A DNA stretch of 64,000 nt. It comes from an uncultured Prevotellaceae bacterium. GTDB lineage: Bacteria > Bacteroidota > Bacteroidia > Bacteroidales > Bacteroidaceae. Positions 15,000 through 23,118 of this stretch are shown here, piece by piece. The translations under genes were made by a program, and so were the position numbers. Position 1 is the stretch's first letter, and every line of letters begins with the position of its first letter. The DNA is taken from contig ONCZ01000005.1 of assembly GCA_900316445.1 (NCBI GenBank), positions 1 through 64,000 on the forward strand, in the 5' to 3' direction. The notes beneath the pieces are model-generated. The model worked only from the letters and a program-made list of their open reading frames with translations, did not search any database and was not told the DNA's origin.

Positions 15000-17375
15000 A
15001 TGCATAATGGCATTTTCGCACCAAGCTACTTTAGTGCCGAGGGAACAAAAAACCTGACTGACTATTGGGAGCAGATGTTCGCGAGGGATCCAGAGCTGCT
15101 GATGCTGATGATGGCCAATCCCGGCAATTATTTCGAGGATTCCATCGAATTAATCAGCGTTGCCTCTTACTGGACTTCCTCCTTCCTTGACGATATGCCT
15201 GACGGGTATGCCTACAGCGATATCCTGCCTACAGTGGCGGCAAGCAAGTATGTCAGTAGCGGATTTATGGGTGTGACGGTTACCAATTACTTCTCCTTCA
15301 CTGGCGACGATGGCCTGGCTGACCGCATCTATGAGGACTACAGTGAGCGGCTGGCTGAACTGTATGTGAAGCATCGCGTGACCGGTGTCGGCGATTGGGC
15401 AAAAAAGACCGTGGGGTGGGGCTTCCGAGGCCAGACCTTCCATCTGCCTGGTCTCGAGATCGGCAAGGGCGCCATGATGGCTGACGTTCCGGAATGTGAC
15501 AACAATGCCAAAGGTGACGGCATCCGTTATCAGGCAGGAACCGCGAATATCGTAGACAGGGAATTCCTGTCGATGGAGGCAATGACTGGTCCGGCAATAG
15601 GATATGCCAATATGGGAGATCTGCTGACGGAGCTGGGACAGAACTATTCGGATGGCATCACCCGTGCCGTCCTGCACGGATCACCTTATACGAAGACCTT
15701 CAATGGCTATTGCTCTGAATGGCCGGGATGGCTGCCTTTTGCTGCGGGAAACTATGGTTCATCGTTTACCTACAGGGAGGCATACTGGCCGGATTTCGCA
15801 ACAGAGACAGGCTTTATGAGCCGCATCCAGGCTGTCTTGCAAAAAGGTGTGGCAAAGATCGACCTGGCCGTGCTGATTGACAAGGAAAGCAGTTTTGACT
15901 TCGAGAGCAAAAACCGGTTCCAGAAGCTGCTCGACAGCGGATATTCCTACAATTTACTCAGTGAGTCGGTGCTGGGCCATCCCAATGCAGTGGTATCAGA
16001 CAACGTGCTTGCTCCCGAGGGTCCGGCTTACAAGGCACTCATCGTTGACCATGTAAGCATGATCTCCCTCGCTGCAATGGACCGTCTTGTGGAGTATGCC
16101 AATGCCGGACTGCCCGTCATCTTGTATGGAAGTGACATCAAACGTGTATATGGCAGCGATAAGGATGCAGACATCGAAGTCGCGGAGATGTATGCCCGTG
16201 TGGCCCGTCTGAATAACGTGAAAATGGTGGCCACAGAAGATGAAATCCTGAACGTCTTGACAGATCTGAGGGTTAGCAGCCATGCAAAGTATCATATCCC
16301 ACAGCTTGAGGCCACCCTGTATCAAGATGTCACGGATGGCACCAACTACTATTATCTGTACAACAACGCCTTCCCTGACAATTCCGCTATGATGGGCAAT
16401 CATCAGGGCGACCGTTACAAGGGCGAGAACAAGGTGCTGCGCAACATGACAGTAACGCTTGAAGGTGACGGTGTGCCTTACCAACTCGATCCCTATACCG
16501 GTAAAGTGGCGCAGATTGCGGAGTATAACGTGGGCGCAGGATGGGTGACCTTTACCATTGACAGAATGTCTGGCGGCTGTGCCATGATTTATGCCGTTAC
16601 CCCGGATGAGGATACTTTCAACCAGGTGGCAGGGCAGAAGATTTCCAACGTGGAGGAGAAAAAGCCCATTGATCTGAGCGGCGAGACGTGGAAACTCATC
16701 ATTCACAGCTATGGCCCAGACCCCAACTCCAAGGATCCTGGCGACAGCAAAGTCACTGACGTTGATTTTGGCATGCAGTCACTGGGCAAATGGTGTGACA
16801 TGCAGGTTACAGGCGAGCAGCTTGACATGCTTGGCGTGAGCGACATGAAATATGTGTCCGGTACGGGCGAATACACGATATCATTCACACTGCCCGATGA
16901 CTTTGGCGAGAACGACGGTGCGTTCATAGCATACAGCTACGGCAGGGATCAAGTAGGTGCCCTGATTGTAAACGGTACGGAATTGCCTGCAAACAATGCC
17001 AGTGACAGGGTTGATGCGGGAACGCTGTTGACCGCAGGCCAGAACACGCTTACCATAAGGCTCAATTCCACGCTGTACGGAAGGACATATTTCGAGCACA
17101 GTGGATATCTGGACAAAGGCGCTGTTTATGGCATGGGAGAGGGTGTTCTGGATCCACCTGTTCCAGGCACTTACTATAACGGACTTTTAGGTGTCAGCAT
17201 AATCCCTTATATAGCTACGACGAAGGGCGACCCAGATGCCATCAGGGACGTTCCGGCTACCGACAGCCGGCGCTCTTCATCGTCCGTCGCCATCTACAAC
17301 TTGCAAGGACAGCGCCTTGGCACCCCGAGGCGAGGCGTGAACATCATCGGGGGAAAGAAAAGCATTGTCAAGTAG
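15000..17375 (+). CDS. N-terminally truncated glycosidase (GH106-like) with T9SS tail
   Basis: 791 residues from ATG 15000. The segment FEDSIELISVASYWTSSFLDD resembles GH106 alpha-L-rhamnosidases and related large glycosidases. The C-terminal third has jelly-roll features (GEYTISFTLPDDF, AGQNTLTIRLNSTLYGR) seen in the same enzymes. The last 35 residues (SSVAIYNLQGQRLGTP...KSIVK) form a T9SS-type tail. The signal peptide and the usual N-terminal catalytic part are missing: the frame is open only back to 14874 and starts inside an unrelated fragment. With a secretion tail but no export signal it is probably a pseudogene or a non-secreted remnant. The exact GH family is uncertain. Confidence 0.6.
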   Translation: MHNGIFAPSYFSAEGTKNLTDYWEQMFARDPELLMLMMANPGNYFEDSIELISVASYWTSSFLDDMPDGYAYSDILPTVAASKYVSSGFMGVTVTNYFSFTGDDGLADRIYEDYSERLAELYVKHRVTGVGDWAKKTVGWGFRGQTFHLPGLEIGKGAMMADVPECDNNAKGDGIRYQAGTANIVDREFLSMEAMTGPAIGYANMGDLLTELGQNYSDGITRAVLHGSPYTKTFNGYCSEWPGWLPFAAGNYGSSFTYREAYWPDFATETGFMSRIQAVLQKGVAKIDLAVLIDKESSFDFESKNRFQKLLDSGYSYNLLSESVLGHPNAVVSDNVLAPEGPAYKALIVDHVSMISLAAMDRLVEYANAGLPVILYGSDIKRVYGSDKDADIEVAEMYARVARLNNVKMVATEDEILNVLTDLRVSSHAKYHIPQLEATLYQDVTDGTNYYYLYNNAFPDNSAMMGNHQGDRYKGENKVLRNMTVTLEGDGVPYQLDPYTGKVAQIAEYNVGAGWVTFTIDRMSGGCAMIYAVTPDEDTFNQVAGQKISNVEEKKPIDLSGETWKLIIHSYGPDPNSKDPGDSKVTDVDFGMQSLGKWCDMQVTGEQLDMLGVSDMKYVSGTGEYTISFTLPDDFGENDGAFIAYSYGRDQVGALIVNGTELPANNASDRVDAGTLLTAGQNTLTIRLNSTLYGRTYFEHSGYLDKGAVYGMGEGVLDPPVPGTYYNGLLGVSIIPYIATTKGDPDAIRDVPATDSRRSSSSVAIYNLQGQRLGTPRRGVNIIGGKKSIVK

Positions 17376-17379
17376 TGGA

Positions 17380-17577
17380 TTAGAGGGTGGGGGTGAGTTC
17401 CTGTTGCACGTCGATGTCAATGTCGGCGATTCCATTTGATATCAGCATTCATGTCGTAGTTGGCATCGCGCTATAGCTGATAGCGTCGCTTTCTGTCTCT
17501 GTGCCAGGCATCAGACTGACACTGGTCTCACCATCGAAGGTGATGGGCGTGTTGCCGAAGAAGAGGGCATCAGTCAT
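17380..17577 (-). pseudogene. Remnant of an unidentified minus-strand gene
   Basis: On the minus strand a frame reads MTDALFFGNTPITFDGETS...SDAISY; after a shift it continues RDANYDMNADIKW, and after another shift it ends in QQELTPTL followed by TAA at 17380. Three consistent peptide pieces in different registers indicate a gene 3' end broken by frameshifts. I do not recognise the family; a secreted beta-rich protein is plausible. Confidence 0.35.
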
Positions 17578-17618
17578 GTGTACTTAGGGAATATTTAATA
17601 GACAATCGAGAATAATAT

Positions 17619-17649
17619 TTTGGGAAATAGTTTTTTTTTCTTAATTTTG
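17619..17649 (+). promoter_or_regulatory. Promoter of the TPR/PP2C phosphatase gene
   Basis: TTTG (17619-17622), 19 bp, TAATTTTG (17642-17649), 31 nt before the ATG. Confidence 0.65.
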
Positions 17650-17679
17650 CAGCCGGAAGTATATGAACGCAATAATTGA

Positions 17680-19944
17680 ATGATGAACAAAATTGTTATC
17701 TCCATCCTGATATGGCTCGTCTGTATGCCCTGCATGGTGGCCGCTGAGACTTCGAAAGAACTCGAAGAGGCTATCAAAAAATGTAAGGAAGAGACCAGCG
17801 CGCTCTTCGATACAAACGAAACTGAGGCATACACCAAATTGGCCAACAGATTGATGGATCTCTGTCTGAAAGCCAACAACGAGGAGTTGTATTACAAGGC
17901 GTGGTCAAACCTGGCCACCTTCACTTCCCGTCAAAATCCCCTGAAGGGACTGAAGGTGGCCGACGAGATGCGCGACTATGCCAAAAAGCACGATAGCAAG
18001 TATGGCTTCGTCATCGCCCTCTACACGCAGGCCAACCTTTCGGTAAAGGTGGGCATGACCGATCGGGCTGCCGAATTGTGCCAACAGGCCATTGAATACA
18101 AAAACCAGTATCTGCCCGAAATCAACTGTACCCATATCTACTGGATGCTGGCCAAGATCTACCTTGTGAAGCAAGAGAGGAAGAATGCCATTGACGCACT
18201 TAACAGATCCCTGAAGGAACCCAACCTGACTTCCTATGAGCGGATGAATGTCCTGGCCTATAAATGCGAAGCCGCCTTCTGTGAGGAACCGGTCGATACC
18301 TCCCTCTTTATGACCAACTATACCGAGTTGCAGAGATTGATGAAGGAAACGGGCAGGACTTCTGAATTCTTTATGTCGCAGGACATCCATTATGCAGACG
18401 TGACCGGGCAGTACGACAAGATGCTCGAACTCGCCCGCCAGAAACCTAATAAAATAGTAAGATACGAGAATATATATAAAGCCTACATGAAGATGGGGCG
18501 GTGGAAGGAAGCTTTCGACGCCCTACTACTCTACGTCTTTGCACGCGACTCGGTCAGAACGGACGAGACACGCAAGCAGATAGAGATGAGCTCGCTGGAG
18601 CTCGAGGCTGCTCGTGCCGAGAACGAAGCCCAGACGCTGAGAATGGAGAAGCAGCAGCTGACGTTCGGCGGAGTGGCTGTTGGCGTCCTCGCACTGGTAG
18701 TCTTCTTGGGCCTTTATCTCTGGTCGCGCCATCGGGCGGCCATGCGACTGGCCGAGGTAAAGGCTGAGCAAGAGCGCATTCAGAGCGAATTACGTATCGC
18801 GCGCGACATCCAGATGTCGATGGTACCTGCCGAATTCCCCAAGCTTGAAGGACTCGACATGTCGGCCTATATGAATCCTGCCAAGGAGGTGGGCGGCGAC
18901 CTGTATGACTACTTCATCCGCGATGAGAAACTGTTCTTCTGCATCGGCGACGTGAGTGGCAAGGGCGTCCCGTCGGCGATGGTGATGAGCGTGATCTATT
19001 CTATGTTCCGTGCCTTCTCGGCTCACGAGAACAATCCTGCCCGCATTATGCAAGCCGTTAACGAAGCCTCCTGTCGCGGCAACGACTCCAATATGTTCGT
19101 AACAATCTTCATCGGTGTGCTCGACCTGCCAACAGGTCGTCTGCGTTACTGCGATGCAGGCCACGACGCCCCCTTCATAATGCTCAATGCTCAATCTTCA
19201 ATGGTCAATGCTCAATGGTCAATGCTCGACGTCATACCCCACCTGCCCGTGGGCGTTTTCGAGGACGTAAAGTATGGCATGCAGGAAACGCAGATGAAAC
19301 CAGACAGCACCATCTTCCTTTATACTGACGGACTGACGGAGGCCAAAAACCACAAGCGCAAGCAGTTTGGTATCAACCGCGTTGGAGAGGTGCTTGCCGC
19401 CAACAGCCAGCTTCCGCCTCAGCAACTACTTGAAGCCATAACGAATAAGGTACACGAGTTTGTTGGCGATGCTGAGCAAAGCGACGACCTGACAATGATG
19501 GCCATCCACTATACGCCGAAGCACTTCGAGAGTACGCAGACTGAGACGCTTCTGATTAAGAACGACGTACACGACATGTCGAAGTTCAGCACATTCATGA
19601 AGTCGGTGTTGGAGAAACTGGACATTGAGAAATCGCTGGCCCGTCAGCTACGCCTGGCTGTCGAGGAGGCTGTGGTGAACGTTATTGACTATGCCTACCC
19701 AGCCGGACAAGATGGCGACATCGAGATATGCGTCATGTCAGACGGTGAGATGTTGAAGACCATCATTACCGACTCGGGTGTGGCCTTCGATCCCACAGCG
19801 AAAGAGAAGGCTGACACGTCGCTATCGGTCGAAGACCGTCAGATAGGCGGACTGGGCATCCTGCTGATACGTGAACTGATGGACGCCATCAACTATGAAC
19901 GCGAAAACGGGAAAAATATACTTACATTAATAAAAAATATTTAA
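17680..19944 (+). CDS. SpoIIE/RsbU-type phosphatase with TPR, membrane anchor and HATPase domain
   Basis: 754 residues. Signal peptide (1-22), a periplasmic TPR-like helical region (about 25-300), one membrane segment (about 327-350), a short coiled coil, a PP2C/SpoIIE domain (ELRIARDIQMSMVP near 366, GDVSGKGVPSAM near 421, DDLTMMAIHY near 605), then an RsbW-like HATPase_c (VEEAVVNVIDYAYP near 660, GGLGILLIRELMD near 724). This fuses an RsbU-type phosphatase to an RsbW-type kinase on one sensor, suggesting it controls an anti-sigma/anti-anti-sigma switch. A paralogue without HATPase lies at 51689. A dispersed CAATG-type repeat (19180-19226) has lengthened the catalytic domain in frame. Confidence 0.85.
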   Translation: MMNKIVISILIWLVCMPCMVAAETSKELEEAIKKCKEETSALFDTNETEAYTKLANRLMDLCLKANNEELYYKAWSNLATFTSRQNPLKGLKVADEMRDYAKKHDSKYGFVIALYTQANLSVKVGMTDRAAELCQQAIEYKNQYLPEINCTHIYWMLAKIYLVKQERKNAIDALNRSLKEPNLTSYERMNVLAYKCEAAFCEEPVDTSLFMTNYTELQRLMKETGRTSEFFMSQDIHYADVTGQYDKMLELARQKPNKIVRYENIYKAYMKMGRWKEAFDALLLYVFARDSVRTDETRKQIEMSSLELEAARAENEAQTLRMEKQQLTFGGVAVGVLALVVFLGLYLWSRHRAAMRLAEVKAEQERIQSELRIARDIQMSMVPAEFPKLEGLDMSAYMNPAKEVGGDLYDYFIRDEKLFFCIGDVSGKGVPSAMVMSVIYSMFRAFSAHENNPARIMQAVNEASCRGNDSNMFVTIFIGVLDLPTGRLRYCDAGHDAPFIMLNAQSSMVNAQWSMLDVIPHLPVGVFEDVKYGMQETQMKPDSTIFLYTDGLTEAKNHKRKQFGINRVGEVLAANSQLPPQQLLEAITNKVHEFVGDAEQSDDLTMMAIHYTPKHFESTQTETLLIKNDVHDMSKFSTFMKSVLEKLDIEKSLARQLRLAVEEAVVNVIDYAYPAGQDGDIEICVMSDGEMLKTIITDSGVAFDPTAKEKADTSLSVEDRQIGGLGILLIRELMDAINYERENGKNILTLIKNI
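19180..19226 (+). repeat. CAATGnTCAATG simple repeat inside the phosphatase gene
   Basis: Iterated TCAATGCTCAATCTTCAATGG-like units. They encode MLNAQSSMVNAQWSM, about 13 residues absent at the same place in the paralogue at 51689 (AGHNPPLIGNADGQYSFLDV). The frame is kept. Confidence 0.75.
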
Positions 19945-21111
19945 CAATTGTAGGGGAGAAGTATCCTCAAACGACGGCTGGAGGATATAAATACCAGTGT
20001 TGCCCTCCTTCCTCGCTTGGGTGGCAAGTTGTCCGATGGCAGAGGTTTCGCTGCGCCCGACATCTATGATAAGGCCGTATTTCATATCCGGAAACGCCGT
20101 CAACATGGGGACGTCACCATTGCTGTCTCCTGCGACCAACACAGGGCCAGTATTGCCGTAGGCAGGAGCCATATAGGCTTTGATACAGTCAACTTTCCCC
20201 TCCTTGATCGGTTGTTTGTATTGTGGATCAAACTGTGCAACAAGCTTCTCTCCATCAACGAAACGAAGGCCATATACTTTATCTGCGGGTAGGCCGAATC
20301 CCAACACAGGATCGCAGGCTAATACCTCTACGATCAGTTCCAAAGAGGCAGAACAGACATAGGCTTCGATGTGGGCTGCTTTGAGGCATCTGTATAGTTC
20401 CTTCATCTCCGGCGACACCCAGATGCCGCGCATGACATCGCCACCCCAATGGCCGTCAGGAGATTTCCACTGCTCTACCGCCAGTTTATCCCTGCCAAGG
20501 TGTTCGAGGATGGCGTCGTGGATAAGCGTACGGGCTTCGTCTTCAGTATAGCCTGCCAGCAGTCCTGGCTGCCAGAGATATGCCACCCAACTCCCCCATT
20601 GTTCATCCATCGCTTCAAAAAGGGAGTGCATGCGAGCCCGGAAGTCGAGGTAGATGTCTGATTGCCATATAGACTCGATGCTCTCACCAGCCTCCAGTCT
20701 GGCGGTCATGGCTTCGAATTCCTCCGATAGGACACTTCCCATTTCGGCATAGGTTGTTTCAGTCGCCGGCATGAGGGATTCCGGTTCTGGGATGCCATCC
20801 AAGAAGTCGTGAATAGGAGCATCGGCAAAACATAGGTGCTCAATCTTGTACACCCAGAGCGCCTGTGTGATGTCGTGGACGATAGAGGTCTGGTCGAAAT
20901 CGAATACTGCATAGGAGCCTTCTCCACAGTTGGACACCAGCCTGTTGAGTGCTGTCTGTACTTGCGGGTCCCACCTGCCTCCCAGCATCATTGCGGTGGG
21001 ATTGTCGTTGTTGTACGTCGTACACGAAGTCAATACATTCGCACCACAGAAGACCGTGGTGAGCACCAATAGCCGGATGGCTGCTGTCACCCATTTGAAA
21101 ATTCTATTCAT
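19927..21111 (-). CDS. HAD-superfamily phosphatase lipoprotein
   Basis: 394 residues. The N-terminus carries a lipoprotein signal ending LTSC (Cys near 30). HAD motifs: VFDFDQTSIVHD (motif I, DxDxT) near 69, VCSAS (motif II) near 245, and VAGDSNGDVPML (motif III) near 326. It resembles phosphoserine-phosphatase-like HAD enzymes with a helical cap, but acts outside the cytoplasm; the substrate is unknown. Its last 18 bases overlap the 3' end of the convergent phosphatase gene. It is probably monocistronic with its own promoter. Confidence 0.8.
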   Translation of the reverse strand: MNRIFKWVTAAIRLLVLTTVFCGANVLTSCTTYNNDNPTAMMLGGRWDPQVQTALNRLVSNCGEGSYAVFDFDQTSIVHDITQALWVYKIEHLCFADAPIHDFLDGIPEPESLMPATETTYAEMGSVLSEEFEAMTARLEAGESIESIWQSDIYLDFRARMHSLFEAMDEQWGSWVAYLWQPGLLAGYTEDEARTLIHDAILEHLGRDKLAVEQWKSPDGHWGGDVMRGIWVSPEMKELYRCLKAAHIEAYVCSASLELIVEVLACDPVLGFGLPADKVYGLRFVDGEKLVAQFDPQYKQPIKEGKVDCIKAYMAPAYGNTGPVLVAGDSNGDVPMLTAFPDMKYGLIIDVGRSETSAIGQLATQARKEGNTGIYILQPSFEDTSPLQLLNIFY

Positions 21112-21195
21112 CCTATTTATTCCTTTTAAAATTCACCACTATTGTAAATCGGCAAGTTACGAATCGATGTTCTGCATAAATCAATGATTTTGCTG

Positions 21196-21227
21196 CAAAT
21201 TTACAAATTATATTGGATAATTGCAAG
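21196..21227 (-). promoter_or_regulatory. Promoter of the HAD lipoprotein gene
   Basis: Minus strand: CTTG (21224-21227), 20 bp, TAAATTTG (21196-21203). The leader is about 80 nt. Confidence 0.6.
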
Positions 21228-21312
21228 ACTATTTGTTTTTTTATAAATACATTGCCCTGTCTGCACGCTCTGGCGCAATTTCTTCAAGGTCCAGAAGTGA
21301 AAGCAAAGATAT

Positions 21313-21371
21313 TAAATAAATAATTCCCGAAATGCTTGTACGTTTCAGGAATTTGTCGTATCTTTGCCGAC
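21313..21371 (+). promoter_or_regulatory. Palindromic promoter module, copy 2
   Basis: CTTG (21335-21338), 20 bp, TATCTTTG (21359-21366), overlaid by an imperfect inverted repeat with ATTCCCGAAA and TTTCAGGAAT arms. On the opposite strand the sequence is nearly the same as 10138-10192. It drives the broken and intact BspA-like genes that follow. Confidence 0.7.
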
Positions 21372-21415
21372 AGAATAACTATAATATAAAATATGAACAT
21401 AAAACTAACTTGCTT

Positions 21416-21713
21416 ATGAAAAAGTATTTTCTTATAGCAATATTGATGTTGCTGCCACTTGGTATGATGGCTGATGGCAACTATGTGACAATCGTGCTGA
21501 CGGAGGCAGGAACCCTCCAAGACCGCCTGATTGACAGCGGGTATGACAGTGTTGACGGTCTGACTGTCAAGGGTAAGTTCAACTCCCTCGATTTGAAGTA
21601 TCTCCATGAGGCAACGGGACGTCTGGCAAATCTGGTAGTTGTTGGAAGGTGCTAACAGTTTCACCATCCGTATCGTCCCGTCAGAGATGACCTTTCAGAT
21701 TATTGCGAATTAA
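21416..21713 (+). pseudogene. Frameshifted N-terminal part of a BspA-like protein
   Basis: ATG 21416 starts a signal peptide (MKKYFLIAILMLLPLGMMA) followed by VLTEAGTLQDRLIDSGYDSV...LTVKGKFNSLDLKYL, the entry segment of many Prevotella BspA-like proteins. The frame stops at 21655 (VVVGRC-stop), but a +1 register continues LEGANSFTIRIVPSEMTF to TAA at 21711. It is short for the family (79 codons) and lacks LRR repeats, so it is a truncated, frameshifted leftover just before the intact paralogue. Confidence 0.6.
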
Positions 21714-21725
21714 TAGTGTTACGAG

Positions 21726-23084
21726 ATGAAACAAGTATTATTTTCTATTTTGATGTTTGCCTTGCCGTCAGTGGCCCATGCTGACGAGAGTGGGCAGTGT
21801 GGTGAGAACTTGACCTATACCTATGTGGAGGCCACCAAGACGCTGACCATCAGCGGTACTGGAAAGATGAAGAACTATTCCTACAACCATAATGAGCCCT
21901 GGTATGTATATGCCAGCAACATTCACCACGTCGTGTTGAATAAGGGCATGACAAGCATAGGAAATTATGCATTTGAAGAATGTAGCGAATTGGTGGCGGT
22001 GGAGATTCCTGAGGGAGTTGAAAGTATAGGAAGCAATGCATTTGAAGCATGTAGCAGCCTTGTTTCTGTCAAAATACCCCAGAGTTTGACAAGTATAGGT
22101 GAATTTGCTTTTAGAAGTTGTACAAATCTGATTGAAGCTTCCATTCCCAATGACGTGACGAGCATTGGAGAATATGCTTTCGCCTATTGTGAAAGTCTCA
22201 CTAAGGTTAATATCCCAACAAAATTGAAAGCTATCTCCGCACATGCCTTCTACAGCTGCGATGGCCTGGAAGAGGTTCTCATTCCTAATGGCGTGTTGAG
22301 TATTGGGGATTACGCTTTTAGTTCGTGTCAGCATCTGACACTGATCACAATCCCCAACAGTGTGACAAGTATTGGAAAGAGTGCTTTCTCAAGTTGTTGG
22401 GCCATTAAGACCGTTGTGATTCCCAACAGCGTGACAAGTTTGAGTTCTAACGCCTTTTACAATTGCGTAAATCTGTCATCTGTAATTTTGTCAGATCAAT
22501 TGACTAATATCGAGACAAAATCTTTTCATCATTGCAGATCACTGAAAACCATCAATGTTCCTGCCAGCGTACAGAGCATCGAAGAAAGTGCCTTCACAGA
22601 TTGTGACAATCTGAAGGAATTGAGAGTCTTGAGCACTACACCGCCAACGATGCCTGAGGGTGCATTCAATAATTATGACCTCGTGCTGAAGGTGCCTGCT
22701 TCGGCTCTCACAGCTTATAGCAATACAGAGCCTTGGAGTAAGTTTACGACGAAGGTGGCGCTGACGGATGAAGACCTTGTGATCAAGAAGTGCGCTACGC
22801 CTACCATCACTTACACCGAGGATGGAGAACTGGTATTCAACTGTGAGACGGAGGGCGTAGATTATCTTTACAACTTCTCCAGCTCAGGCTCCAGCCTCGG
22901 TAACAAGGCCGTCTTGACAGACAATCTGATAGTGACGGTCTATGCCGTTAAGTCAGGCTATGCGAACTCTGAGCCGGTCACGGCAGAGTTTACGGCTAAA
23001 GGCAGATTGGGTGATCTGAATGGCGACGGAAAGGTGGATGTGGCAGATCATGTGAAGCTGTCATCCATAATCATGAATCCCTAA
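21726..23084 (+). CDS. BspA-like LRR protein with terminal dockerin half
   Basis: 452 residues. Signal peptide (1-19), a beta-type start domain (NLTYTYVEATKTLTISGTG), about eleven BspA/LRR_5 repeats (TSIGxxAFxxC core) to about 310, a C-terminal beta domain, and a single dockerin EF-hand (GDLNGDGKVDVADHVK) that ends the protein at SSIIMNP, shorter than the two-repeat norm. A surface or matrix-binding role is likely. It sits 12 nt after the frameshifted relative and probably uses the same palindromic promoter. A terminator separates it from the convergent ligase genes. Confidence 0.8.
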   Translation: MKQVLFSILMFALPSVAHADESGQCGENLTYTYVEATKTLTISGTGKMKNYSYNHNEPWYVYASNIHHVVLNKGMTSIGNYAFEECSELVAVEIPEGVESIGSNAFEACSSLVSVKIPQSLTSIGEFAFRSCTNLIEASIPNDVTSIGEYAFAYCESLTKVNIPTKLKAISAHAFYSCDGLEEVLIPNGVLSIGDYAFSSCQHLTLITIPNSVTSIGKSAFSSCWAIKTVVIPNSVTSLSSNAFYNCVNLSSVILSDQLTNIETKSFHHCRSLKTINVPASVQSIEESAFTDCDNLKELRVLSTTPPTMPEGAFNNYDLVLKVPASALTAYSNTEPWSKFTTKVALTDEDLVIKKCATPTITYTEDGELVFNCETEGVDYLYNFSSSGSSLGNKAVLTDNLIVTVYAVKSGYANSEPVTAEFTAKGRLGDLNGDGKVDVADHVKLSSIIMNP

Positions 23085-23091
23085 TAAAAAT

Positions 23092-23116
23092 CCTCTCGCA
23101 AAATCCAGAGGCTTTT
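23092..23116. terminator. Terminator between convergent genes
   Basis: CCTCT (23092-23096) pairs with AGAGG (23107-23111), with an A run before and TTTT after, between the BspA-like gene and the ligase pair. Confidence 0.6.
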
Positions 23117-23118
23117 GC

